NCBI GenBank assembly: GCA_017591395.1
Contig: WEDG01005621.1
Span: 62,001-126,000, forward strand
Length of the DNA: 64,000 bases
Direction: 5' to 3'
DNA from: Schistocephalus solidus
Taxonomy: Eukaryota > Platyhelminthes > Cestoda > Diphyllobothriidea > Diphyllobothriidae
In this document: positions 36,601 to 47,130 of the stretch, piece after piece
Layout: every line of letters starts with the position of its first letter
How positions within the stretch are numbered: position 1 is the first letter of the stretch
Translations under genes and position numbers: made by a program
The notes under the pieces: generated by a model
Told to the model about the DNA's origin: nothing
Seen by the model: only the letters and a program-made list of their open reading frames with translations
Databases searched by the model: none

Positions 36601-38113
36601 TGAGAAAATCTTCTTTCCTTCTTCTTAACCTTGGATAGGAAATCCATCTTTATGCTTTTCTTTAACAAGTAAGAGCCAACAGAGTCATATGGATTGTCAG
36701 AGGAAGTACAAATGGAACCTTAATTATCATAGTTATTTGCCAACACAGTACTAGACTCCACAATTGAAATCTCATACAGAAAAACATGTCATGGTTTAAC
36801 AAAGCAAAATGCAATACAAAAACAAAAATCTAGATTATCAAGCGTTGGCAATTTATCTAATTCATGCAACACATGCTTTTTTGTGCCCCTCTTATCATTT
36901 CCAAAAACTTTGAATAAGATAATCTGTCGTGACAACGTGTCTCCGTTTTTCATGATTAATGAGGTTGCAGGGGTGACAACAACTGCTTTATACTTTTCGT
37001 TTGTTTCGAAAGCCACTGATGTCTGACATAACGTTTCGTCAAAGTTTTAGGGAAGAACTTGCAGCAATGTTATATAACGGGAGCTTTTGGGCACTTAATT
37101 TAAAATATGAGAAAAGTATGACCGAAGTAGAATTTGCATAAATATAAAGAATCCTTTGTGTTGTTAAAGTTGATCAACAATTATTATAGTTTATCATATT
37201 AGAATGCATGTTCTATTCACGAAGCTGATTCTTTTACTGCTAGAGCTGCTGGCGAATATGCATCTATCAAAATTATTAAATCATTTATTGCCAAATATAA
37301 GAGTGACCAAATGGAGAACAGTTTGCATAAACCTGGCAAATAACACGTTTAGCAAAAACGCCGGTCACAATTGGCTATCCTACAACGTCCTAAAATTTGA
37401 ATATGCTTAAACATGTCGAAAAATTAGATAAATGCTTGGGATCTAATTTCTTAAGGCTATGACGTCTTGAACAAGCAGGGTCTTAAATCCTATCCTGTAT
37501 CAAAAAGATTTAGGAGATTCAAATAAATATGTAAGAAGTATACATGCGTTCATTGAAAATCTGAACTAAGCTATCTGTTTTAAAGAGGCTATATTTTGAA
37601 AGGAAGCCTTTCACGATTGGTTAAATCTGCACCTAATGGTGTTGCTCAGAATACATATTCGAAATAAAAAAGTACAGAAAGGTGTACATTCTTTAGCTTT
37701 ACTCACCTGTCTGCAGTAAGTCCAGTGAAAGTTAATACGCTAATAGCGATGGAAAAAGCCGTAAAGAACTGCGAAAATTTGCAGTAGGCTAATCCAAAAA
37801 CCCAGTCATTGAGTAGGACATTGTATATATTTGGAATTATTTGGAACACTGTAAGCATATCACTTACAGAGAGATTCACAAGGAAATAGTTAGTCACCGT
37901 CCGCATTCGTCTTGTTGTTAAAACGATCCAAATGACGATTCCATTGCCAAGGACTGTCATCACTGATATAATAGAAAAAACTAGTATTATGGCAACACAT
38001 GCTGCTGTAGAGAAGGGTGGAGGTTCACATCCCTCAGCGACTGGAACAGGATGATCTTGGGCTGACATAATGTCAGAAATGAGGTTCCTTAATGCATAGC
38101 GTAAAAAGCGCAT
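33510..38113 (-). CDS. Tachykinin-receptor-like seven-transmembrane GPCR gene, five exons
   Basis: Seen: five minus-strand blocks (38113-37707, 36102-35747, 35599-35353, 34200-34007, 33633-33510) joined by GT-AG introns encode about 440 residues. Class A landmarks are in order: GN in TM1 (N57), NLSVSD in TM2 (D85), C111 before TM3, DRY across the first splice junction, W161 in TM4, MYILPLL in TM5, CWLPY in TM6 and NSMYNPIIY in TM7. Known: RMRTVTNYFLVNL, DRYVAIKYPL and MYNPIIYC closely follow tachykinin receptors, which are plasma-membrane peptide receptors that usually couple to Gq. Inferred: an invertebrate tachykinin-type receptor; another neuropeptide Y/tachykinin-group ligand is possible. 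Odd points: total exon length is one base short of a multiple of three, a frame break lies in TM4, and extracellular loop 2 is very long. A possible AATAAA (minus) lies at 32902-32897. No promoter motif was recognised. Confidence 0.92.
34007..34200 (-). CDS. GPCR exon 4: TM6 and TM7
   Basis: After acceptor AAAAG the exon reads VVKMLIAVMLIFGICWLPYQ, the TM6 CWxP motif, then a loop-3 segment (RAPIDHEHPSLPS) and TM7 ending LAMSNSMYNPIIYCTMNH. This is the strongest match to tachykinin receptors, whose TM7 ends MYNPIIYC. The exon ends after two bases (CG) of the next Arg codon, and the donor GTAAGG starts at 34006. Reading through the donor gives an immediate TAA stop. Confidence 0.93.
35353..35599 (-). 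CDS. GPCR exon 3: end of extracellular loop 2, TM5 and start of loop 3
   Basis: Contains TM5 (RYDIALFLLMYILPLLILF, with the conserved proline) and a basic loop ending KSKRK. The donor GTATGT follows at 35352-35347 in phase 0. The start is a choice. AG at 35601-35600 gives the phase needed by the reading frame at the end of exon 2 and adds PHEQFHYYLPDILK before the helix. The better-looking acceptor CTCCCAG, ending at 35568, gives a phase that fits only if no base is missing in TM4. I prefer 35599 because the Cys-rich end of exon 2 is convincing in its own frame. Confidence 0.75.
35747..36102 (-). CDS. GPCR exon 2: DRY, TM4 and a long extracellular loop 2, with one frame break
   Basis: The acceptor TTTTTAG lies just before 36102. 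The first base completes the Arg codon, giving DRYVAIKYPLRPR. TM4 follows with W161 and a serine-rich end. The frame then meets a stop near 35990. Reading continues in the neighbouring frame (LLKATIIIRQ onward) as if one base were missing near the CCCC/GGG run at 35998-36004. The rest is an extended loop with sequons NNS, NET and NCS and a Cys-x-x-Cys followed by TYDW, which fits the loop-2 cysteine plus aromatic pattern of peptide receptors. The exon ends before GTAAGT at 35746-35741 with two bases carried over. Confidence 0.9.
37707..38113 (-). CDS. GPCR exon 1: N-terminus, TM1-TM3 to the DR of DRY
   Basis: Codes for 135 residues plus two bases. TM1 covers about residues 37-62 with the GN pair at 56-57. 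The intracellular loop TTRRMRTVTN leads into TM2 (about 73-93, D85). Extracellular loop 1 has the usual W (104), followed by disulfide cysteine C111 and TM3. The exon stops after GAC AG, and GTGAGT follows at 37706-37701. The first ATG at 38113 gives a 36-residue extracellular tail. A second ATG at residue 16 is equally possible. No signal peptide is evident, which is normal for this family. No N-glycosylation sequon is seen in the tail. Confidence 0.95.
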
Positions 38114-39399
38114 TTGTTACTTTGGTTAAATCAGTAAATTAAGCAAAATTCCCATTGGATGAACGTGGGCCAATGGCGTAGTCTCATACTACAGATAGCT
38201 TTAAAGGCACCTCATGAGCAAAAACACAATAAGAAATATAATATTGATGGTTCGATGCCTTTTTTATTGATAATATATTTTTAATAATTCTCATGCTAAC
38301 CAATTTTTATTTTTGTGTAGCACCACTGCTTCGTATACTTAGCATTTGTCTCAAAAATGACCGGCTGAAAAGGCATTTGTCTTTTTCTACACATAGTAAG
38401 TCAAATTGCTTTTAATTAGCTCCGATAAAAAAACGATATACGATGTCTGAGGAAAAAACTCAGACTTTAGCTCTGTAGGTGACATCACAGGTGAACATTT
38501 TGGTCACTTAGATGCATAAAAATCGGAATATAGATTCCATACTTCAAATATCTTTACACATTATTTTTCACACTGCAATTAATGTGCAAGTAATAGTGTC
38601 TTTATCCTATGAAGATCCGTAACCGCAGAAAAAATCATATAAGCTAACAAGACCTACTGACTGAGTTTCAGAATATGAATAAGTTTTCACGAACTGTTCT
38701 TTCAAAAATGAGATCTCATATTAACGTACTAGCTGGACGAAATCAACTCGGACTAACCCGAGTCAACTTAATAAATGCTAAAATATTCCCTACTTTTGGT
38801 CTATAAATTATTTAGGCAGCATTAATATATCCATACTGGTGGACGTTTGTTGGAATCTTATGGAGATAAAAACTTTACTTTCAAATTCTCGAAGATTGAA
38901 AAGTTAAATAAGATACATCTGGCCAATTTACTTCTTTAAATGTTTTTGCAATTAGTTTACATTATCCACTCCGATAGTTAACCGTTCCTATATATTAAGC
39001 TTTTGAATTTGCAGTTATAAATTTTTCTTGTAAAATATTTATTTTATTCCGGAAAGATAGCCAGGCTGCTTAAATATAGCTTCATAAATATCGGAATCAT
39101 CCTTTATGATAACTTGAAGCAATTGATTTTGACCAAAAGATTGGGATATTAATAAAAAAGACAAGAGTGTGTTATTAGCTGTTTATGACCTTAGAACATA
39201 ACGGAATAATATTTAATAAACTACTGAAAATTAAAATCTAAACATGTATTTATGTCCACTAGTGGGAGGCCTGATTCCGACATTTATTGAGGAGAGCACA
39301 GCAATAGCGTTTTTCAGTCGGTAAACTAGGTGCGTTTTAGAAAGTCAAGTTTGGCGAACGTAGGCTTTCGATTATTCATAATCAGGCCTATACAATAAT
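38114..39399. other. AT-rich region upstream of the receptor gene
   Basis: Expected to hold the receptor 5' UTR and promoter on the minus strand. I could not identify a TATA box, initiator or upstream exon with confidence. Confidence 0.5.
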
Positions 39400-40525
39400 G
39401 TAAGTTAGGGTAGAGTAACAAAAGTTTAAACATACAATATGCAGTAAGTATAGGGGAGAAGGTTGATGGCACTCAGTGCTCAGGGATTATAGTCCTAAAG
39501 GGGCGATGGATAGGGAGAGGATGGGGAAGATGCACGACCATTATCGATGTTACTGCTTCATTGCTGTGACGTGACGAGCAGGAGGTGTGAAAGCAGATGC
39601 TGAGTTTGTTTTCGGCCAAGGGAGCCTTAGGGCCACTGCAAACGCTTTTTGCGAGCACAAAGTTTGGTTGCTCAACCGTATGCCGTTGCTAGTAGCCGCT
39701 GACGCAGGAAATTGGGGAGTTCCATCAGCACTTTATAGATAACACAGAATTACGTCTACCCGGTGACCGCTGTCAAGCAAATGAGCCACAATTGCGCTCG
39801 AGATGGACTTTAACATGCCTTGATTTAGCCAGGCTTGATAGATTTTTCACAACCTCTTCGTTAAGCACCTAGTTGTTCGACCACGACATCCTACTCCACA
39901 GAAGCAAGTAAAGGCGTAGATGCACATTGAACAGGCCTGAAACGGGAGTCCAAAATTGCCTTCAAGGTGAAGTGAAGTGCTTGAGAACACTAGCCTTAAC
40001 ATAGTGGCTGGGTACGTGCGCGCGATACAAGTGTTTGAGCGACGATGTAGATCACTCGATGGATCCCCTCGAAAAGGCAATGCGAGAAAAAAGTCATTCT
40101 TCTCAGCCGTTAGCCTGTCCGATTTTGGGGGACGTGCCTCGTTATACTTTTTGATAAACTTCTATGGAAAGCCGTTTTCTCGGAGGATATTCTGTATCAG
40201 GGTGATTTTGTTTCCAGCGTGTCTGCAGTACATATACTTTTAGCTCGGTTTATGAAGCAGTGGACTAGTCTTCCTTTCTGGCTAAGCGGGACAAAATTGT
40301 AGATGTTTGTGTATTGCCGTGTTCATATCTTCTTACGAAATACCCTTCCACGAATTGTTCCATAAGGCATTATTTTAAGTAGTTTCGTCCAAAAAGGCAG
40401 GCACACTCCGTTCTCTAACTTTAAAGGGAAAGCTACAGCTGGGTAAACCTGATTCACTTTATCCAGGAGAGTGTCCTAATCAAGCTTTTCGTCTGCTATT
40501 GAAAGTATATCATCTGTATTTCAAG
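39400..40525 (-). pseudogene. Penelope-like element: RT end plus GIY-YIG-type endonuclease region, decayed
   Basis: Reading the minus strand downward: NTDDILSIADEKL (degenerate YxDD catalytic block, Tyr replaced by Asn), LLDKVNQVYPAVAF, a frame change near 40405, then QYTNIYNFVPLSQKGRL and NRAKSICTADTLE. After a second frame change near 40207 come NILRENGFP and FFLALPFRGDP. The sequence CIYAFTCFCGVGCRGRTTR matches the Cys-rich C-x-C-G...GRTTR block of the Penelope-like endonuclease, with the usual YIG changed to CRG. It continues AWLNQGMLKSISSAIVAHLL after a stop. At least two frameshifts and several stops make it inactive. It is in opposite orientation to the 27 kb copy. Confidence 0.8.
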
Positions 40526-43500
40526 CATGCTTATTGCATGTTTAAACTTTTGTTAATCTTCGCTCCCCTTATATTAGATCAAAGGCCTAATAATGAATAA
40601 ATGAAAGTGTTCGTTTGCCAAACTTGACTAATTTTACGCTTATATGGGTATCATCGCTGAAATTAGGTACATTTTCTACTTGAACAGGTTTGAGATTTGA
40701 AAATCTTTTACTTCCCATTGTGTGGCCAGTTATCATTTTAATCAGAAACTCTGCAGTCATTACAATATGTTTAAAACACCATTTACTAAGTTTTATACTT
40801 TTATCAAAATTTAAAACTAGAAAGTGTGATAAATAAAAGTTTGCAATAAAAACGCCTCTATCTTTTTCTGTTTTTGTATCTTTTCATTATGCATGATTTA
40901 TAAAATATATGTACAGAATTAAGAAGTGTGTAACTTTTAAGAAAATTTACAATTGAATTTAGTTGCAAAAGGATATCAATTTAGTACTGCAACTATCAGT
41001 AACAAACACCTCTGGTTTGGCTCCTCTGTTATCTAATGTTTTAGCAAGCTTGAAGAAAGGATTGACTTGTTGCGAGAAGAAGACGCTTGTGTTGGTTTTC
41101 TTTTGCGATGAAAAATAAGCAAATAACTGTCATAAACGACAGCACCATTGGCGGAACTTCTTACGTGAAATGTTGTTATAACTGAGAAACGTTTCATTAT
41201 TGGTTTCTTTCGGGATTATTTTCTCACAAAAGGTTTACAAAACATAGCCCATAGAGTTGTGTTTCCAGAACACTTAGCTTTTTAATGGTAGGGTTAAGAT
41301 CTGAAAAACCGCTATTATAACGAAAAATAAAATAAAATAGCAACTTAGCAAACGGTTTTAGCGTAAGTTATCAGAAATTCTTAAAGGCGTCAACGTCTCA
41401 ACAGTGTCATAAAAACCCTGCATACCGCTACAATTCACAAAAAAGACTTACTTGACTTCGGTTATGTCCAAAAACGTGCCCAAAAACGGTTTGCACGGCA
41501 CTGCGCTGTCCAATAGCAAACCAAATATTTTACGTGAAAAATCGATTTGGTGAAAATCTCTGCTTTTTTGATGCACCTAAAAGCTCTGTTAACATTGATT
41601 TTTTTTTCATCTAAAATGTATTCCTTTACTTGCACTCACTTTCTTTTTCATTTCTTAATCAAGGCATAGATTACGCATTTGGGGACTCTTTGAGTTTAAT
41701 CAGCACATTTACTGTTTTCGTTCAGTGCTTTTATAGTCCTGGTTGAATGTTTTTTTTTAAAAAAACGTCGAGTTTGCTTTCATATTTTTAATATTTTTTC
41801 ATAATATGCTTTAAGTTACTGTCTTTTATTGTTACGGTCCTTAAACAAGCATTTAATATAGGGGGTATTTTTTATAGGAATACATTCAATTTGCGTATAT
41901 ACCAATTTCCCTGGATGCCGTACTATTTATTTAATCGTTATTATACCTGGGAAACATGATATATTAGGCATGTTAAAACCGGGTTTGTTCTGTTATATTT
42001 CTATAAATTTAAAAATTTCTGGTTAAAATCAAATTGATTTCCTCCCTCAATAACTTGTATACTTTAAGTGTAGCTCAAATTTACAAAGGTTTAAAATTGA
42101 AAAATAACTATTTTCAATATGTTTTATCTCTTGGAACACCATTCAAAATTCTAAGATGTGTTTTCAATTGTGAAGGATAATGTAAGTAGCGTTTTAATAA
42201 TAATTATCATGCACGCTCATACTCCAGGTATTTTAGTCTCATATGGATGTTGCCTTTTGAACCAATTACTTTTCGGTCACCAATATTAACAACACTCAAT
42301 TAAACATAACACATGTACTGTGTATACCCAGTTCATTATAAATTGCCTTCAGATATGCGCAAACCAAACCTACTTTGCACACCTGTTGTCGCACTGGCGG
42401 CAATCTACTTCAAGGTTCACTTAGCTGTATTTGATTCATACGCACCAAGATGCATCTGTAATTTTAGTGCTGCATTTGTCATTTAGCTATTTAATGTAAC
42501 TGACTCGAGATAATGCGACACATTTTCCTAAAACAGCCTGTTATTGAAACAGTGGCACACGTATCAGGCATTTAAGGGTGGCAGAGGATTAGGCTCGATT
42601 GTTGCCAACGAAAAAGACTCCAAACTAAGAAATTTGCAGCATCCCTAAAGTTTTTTCTGCAAACGCATTTTTCCAAATCAGTTATAGGGACAAAAAATAT
42701 TTAAGGAGTGCTTTTGAATATTAACAATAACCAAGGAACAAAAAGCTGATGAGATGTCATCAGGTAAATGTGCAAAATCTTATAGATCAATGAATATTTA
42801 TTCAGTTTTGACCTGATTCCACTTTGGTTTATTGTCAAATCGCTACAGTCTGGTTGGATTATGAATTGGAATTCAGACGTGAAATAGAACGAAAATATTC
42901 TAACTTCTGATGATTGCGGTAAAACTTTAGCCCGTTGTCTCAGCACAATCACAGCAAACTTTAAATATCTCTTGACCAGGCAGTTAGAAATCACAACGAG
43001 CGGCTTATTAAAACAGACATTTCCAATAACTCAAATGACCCATTGTGGCTGCGCCAACCAGAACTGTGCATTGGATTTGATCACAATTAAATTGTGTCAG
43101 TGTTCGGTTGTTCTGGTGAAGAAATGTTTTTTTGCACTTAACGAAACAAAATTTTATATATGCTGAATTTTAAAAGGCTGTCATGGGGACTACCTGCAAA
43201 TAACAGGCTATCGAATACAAAGCCCACTGTTTACTTTGTCAGCGCAGAGAAGTCATAATCGCAAAACATTATATGTCCAGCTAACTTTCCAGGGTGGATA
43301 GAGCTGGTATCTAAACCTCGGTTCTTTATCTTCTGGTATATTTTTTCGAACCATGTTAGTTCATTATTCGTTGAAACATAATGAACCAACTATTATTTTT
43401 TTACCTTTCCGTAAATTTAATTAATTTGTTCAGCGTTTTCAATACCCAGACGGGACATAATTCTAAAAATTAATTTTATAATCTGCGGCCATGATCGTGC

Positions 43501-45499
43501 TTGACCTTCTTGACACCGATTATTTTTAGAAATTAACTCCCCAAATTTCAATATCTATGGAAACGGATATGAAGAACGCAAATTAGTGACAATGAAACAA
43601 AACAAAGGCACATTTTTTGTGGACTGTGAGGAGCAAGTCATTTCACGGGCCACCTCTACATCAACTTAGGTTGTCCAGCATCAAATTAGAAATCTACAGC
43701 GGCAGTTATACTTCATAAAATATTCATTGAAATTCCAATTAGTGAGGTTGGGCTGGAAGATTGTTGAGATAGCTAAAGAATCACTAGAATATTTTAGTAA
43801 CGGCAAGATGTCGGCTTTTGAATGACTTCCTTCCAGCTGCCTGCATATATGTCTCCCGTTTATTTTCGATATCCTTTCATTTTCAAATATATTTTATAAA
43901 ATACGTCTGAGAAAGTATTCTAATTGTATTCATTTGGTAGTAAAATATATCTTATTTATAGCTAATACGCTTAACGTGTCTTTTTTTCGGGTTTAAAAGT
44001 GTTTGCAATTTAAAGATGGTTAAGTCCGTGAAATGCCCATTTATAAAGACTCGTATCTGCACGTTTATTAAGGTGGCATATGAGGTATATAACACAGCCC
44101 AGTCCATTGCAAATAGTTTCGAGCCATAAAGGAATAGCACAAAGAAAATTGTGATTTGCCTTAGGCGGAAAGTACCTAACATCCAGTTTGGGAGGCCCAA
44201 TCGCAACCGCAACTGCAAAAACATTTTCATATAACAAACGTTTTTCAATCTGAAATGTATCGTTTCTTAAAGTATACAAATGTGAAAATGTATATGGCTT
44301 AGGTAGTCATTCATTTCCGATTGAAGGTTTTGGTGATTCCGGTAAAAGCTCGTTCAGAAGATGGCATCTAGTCGTGCCTGAAATATCTTGGGATTATGTT
44401 GCATGATATTCAGTACTGCAACAGCTCTTAATTATTGCTTTCTAGTCAATACTAGATGTCAAATATTTATTTAACCTTAACTGAGATAGACCAGCTATCG
44501 ATACACCACACCTGCACAACTCAGAGTCCTTTCTCAGATGTTTTTTTATATTCTCGTGATAATTGTCAAAGAGGGTGAATAATTAGATTCGAGAGGAGGT
44601 CCGTGTTGTTCACTCAATAGTTGTTTCCCGAGCAAAAAGTGTTGGAAACCACAAGGTATCGTTCGCGTTGTACGAATACGGCCCTACACACCGCCGTATT
44701 TGTAGGTTTAGTCATACGGACTTTAGGTACAAGGTAGTTTTTGGTAATGATATACGATTTTTGGACGTTTTCTGAGATTGGATAAATCCACATGTGTCAT
44801 ATATTTGTGAGCATATTTGTTCTTGTTCCCTCCGTTTGTCAGTCAAATTACCCTAAAGTATTGTTAACATGATATACCTATGTGCAATGTTTTCCAAACG
44901 ATGCCTTCTTTGCATAGAAACTATAGATCTGGAATACCGGGATTTGCTGTTTTAATGGATAAGATAATGGATTTGCCGAACCCCTGCACCCTTGATGCCA
45001 AACTTTGCTATCATCATGACTTAACGCGAGAAAAATAGATTTTCTAGCGTAGCAGTTTCAGAGAATAAAATACATATGGTAGTTAAACTGTAGACAAATT
45101 AATGCAAATTTCTGGACTGTTAGGATGACTATCGAACTACTAGGAGACACGGTTGTGAACAAGGACACGGAAAATAGTGGTGATGCAAGTATTGATGGTG
45201 TAATGTAATTTTTAAGCACTGTGAAGCGCTTCAGCAATTCATAGTGGACGAGAGCGGTGTATACGTTGAAGGCAGTTGTTTAAAGGCTTGCAAAGGTCAA
45301 GGATTTTCAAAAATGTGACTATTGAGTCAATGTGTGACTCAGACGTAGGCTTTGAATTATCTCGTTCTACATTGTTGCCCTCTTCAAAATGACAAAAGAA
45401 TAACTAAGGATGATATTTTTGCCACTTCAACGATGCGACGTAGGTTGCAATTGTTTATATGACCCCCACAACAGGAAGCAATAATATGAACGCCCCCGC
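40526..45499. other. AT-rich spacer without recognised genes
   Basis: Overlapping minus-strand frames at 42701-42994 and 43952-44279 have no recognised domain. There are many A and T homopolymer runs. Confidence 0.55.
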
Positions 45500-45700
45500 A
45501 CATAAAGCAGGAGGTCCTGTACCAAATTCCATGAAGGATAAATATTTTCATTCCACACACCTAACACTGACCCTTACCCAAATCTTTTAATTTAATTTAA
45601 ACTGAGGCCTAACCCCAATTTCCCCAGATTTCAGTGCCAAGTTACATGTATCACGGGCGGTTCCTTTTCCCATGTCCTGTCTGGGGAAGCAAAAAAGCGT
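45500..45700 (-). repeat. Dispersed element with degenerate GGTTAG core, copy 3 (minus)
   Basis: On the minus strand: ACATGGGAAAAGGAACC and CCCGTGATACATG, then a short core (GGGGTTAGGCC, GGGTAAGGGTCAGTGTTAGG), then CATGGAATTTGGTACAGGAC. Both flanks line up with copy 1. The core is shorter and more decayed. A further GGTTGAAGTTAAGGTC lies upstream at about 45755 (minus). Confidence 0.65.
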
Positions 45701-46869
45701 TCACTATCGAGTAGGGCACAATGGCTGGTTCCACGGCTGACCTTAACTTCAACCTTAAAAACAAAACAGAAGCTCAACTAAGTCCACGTTATAAGTGTAG
45801 CGCCCAACGCCCAAGTTTTTTTTAATCACCATACGTTACTAGGACTGTAGTGTAGGGCAGAATTCGTATAACATAAGTGACTTCTTTCTGAAAATAGGAG
45901 TCAGAGTACTGCAGAAGAGAGATAGAAAAACGCCGCTTCATCAGCAAACCTAGAGAGTTTGCTCATTGAAGCTGACAATGGAGCTAAAGTGCACTGAAGC
46001 GTTGCCGATTTGTCTCGGATAAACGCTGGTTTCTGATTGGACATACCATCAGAGCAGCTGATATTAAACTTCGAGTGCCCGTAGCACTACTCCGGGGCGA
46101 AAATTGTTTGCGTTTGTCTTACTTTTCGGCTGCCACCAAGGATAGTGCGAGTGCTGGAAGTTGGGACTAAAGGTAGAAAACTAAGTTAGGGGAATGCTGA
46201 TAGATTTTTTGAGTGAACGGAGGTTTTAAACCCACTACGTGTAGGTCATCACATCAGCCCAATAGTTGCAGTGAACATTTCGAACCGAACTGGACTTCTG
46301 GTAAGGCTCTTTATCGATGCGAAAGGCCAGAAGGGAACGAGTTGTTGAAAACCGTAGGACGGTCATATTGTTAGGCTGACAACTACTCTGGGCCCTCGAT
46401 TTTCACTGATAAATTAATAATGTTATACTGGAATTTAACATTTTAGAAGTACCACATTAAGTTCGCATGCCAGGGCACAACTGGCATTCGATTTTATTAG
46501 GGACACAGTTTGCCGATTCTTTGGAGGCCTTCACATTTGAAGTCAGTATATGCTGTTAAATACCACCGGCATATGCACCTTATTGGCGGGCTTGAAAGCG
46601 AAATATTTATTGGGTTTGAATCCACCTGCATACCTCATTCGGCCTTGACCAGTAGTTTGCGTCGATGACTGAGGATCGAAACCACAGCCACGAACACAGT
46701 AACAAACTCTGCACAAGCGATCATGAATGAGACTTACTTTGTCAACGTGTGTACCCAGCTCATCAGGCAACATATCAGGTAGGAGTAAGCTGCTTCAGAT
46801 GTGGCTGAATCCACTGACTACTATAGTGCAGTCTTCATGTTTATTTCACATTTGTGTTGAACTCATTTC

Positions 46870-47130
46870 GTCCAGACATTGGACTAGGAACCCCTTATGG
46901 CAAGGGCAGTGCACTTACCTCAAGGTAGAACAGTGGTGATAGTATGTTTATGGACACGTTTTGGGTTATGGTTACAGTTAGGATAGAGTTTAGTTTGGAG
47001 ATAAGGTAAGGGTTCGAGTTAGGTTTAAAGCGTAGTTTAAGGTTAGGTTTGCAATTCGAGTTAGTGTTAAGGCGGGATTATTTGCCCTTCGTTGAATACT
47101 GTGCAAGGCCACCTGTTTCACCGAGGAAGT
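46870..47130 (+). repeat. Dispersed element with degenerate GGTTAG core, copy 2
   Basis: The core at about 46960-47075 has many imperfect units (GGGTTATGGTTACAGTTAGG, AAGGTAAGGGTTCGAGTTAGG split by point changes). The right flank CGTTGAATACTGTGCAAGGC matches copy 1. The left flank is weaker (AGGAACCCC). Confidence 0.65.

Noticed and set aside
46955..47080. Internal telomere or chromosome end
   Set aside because: Units are too imperfect and the block shares flanks with two other copies, so it is part of a dispersed element.
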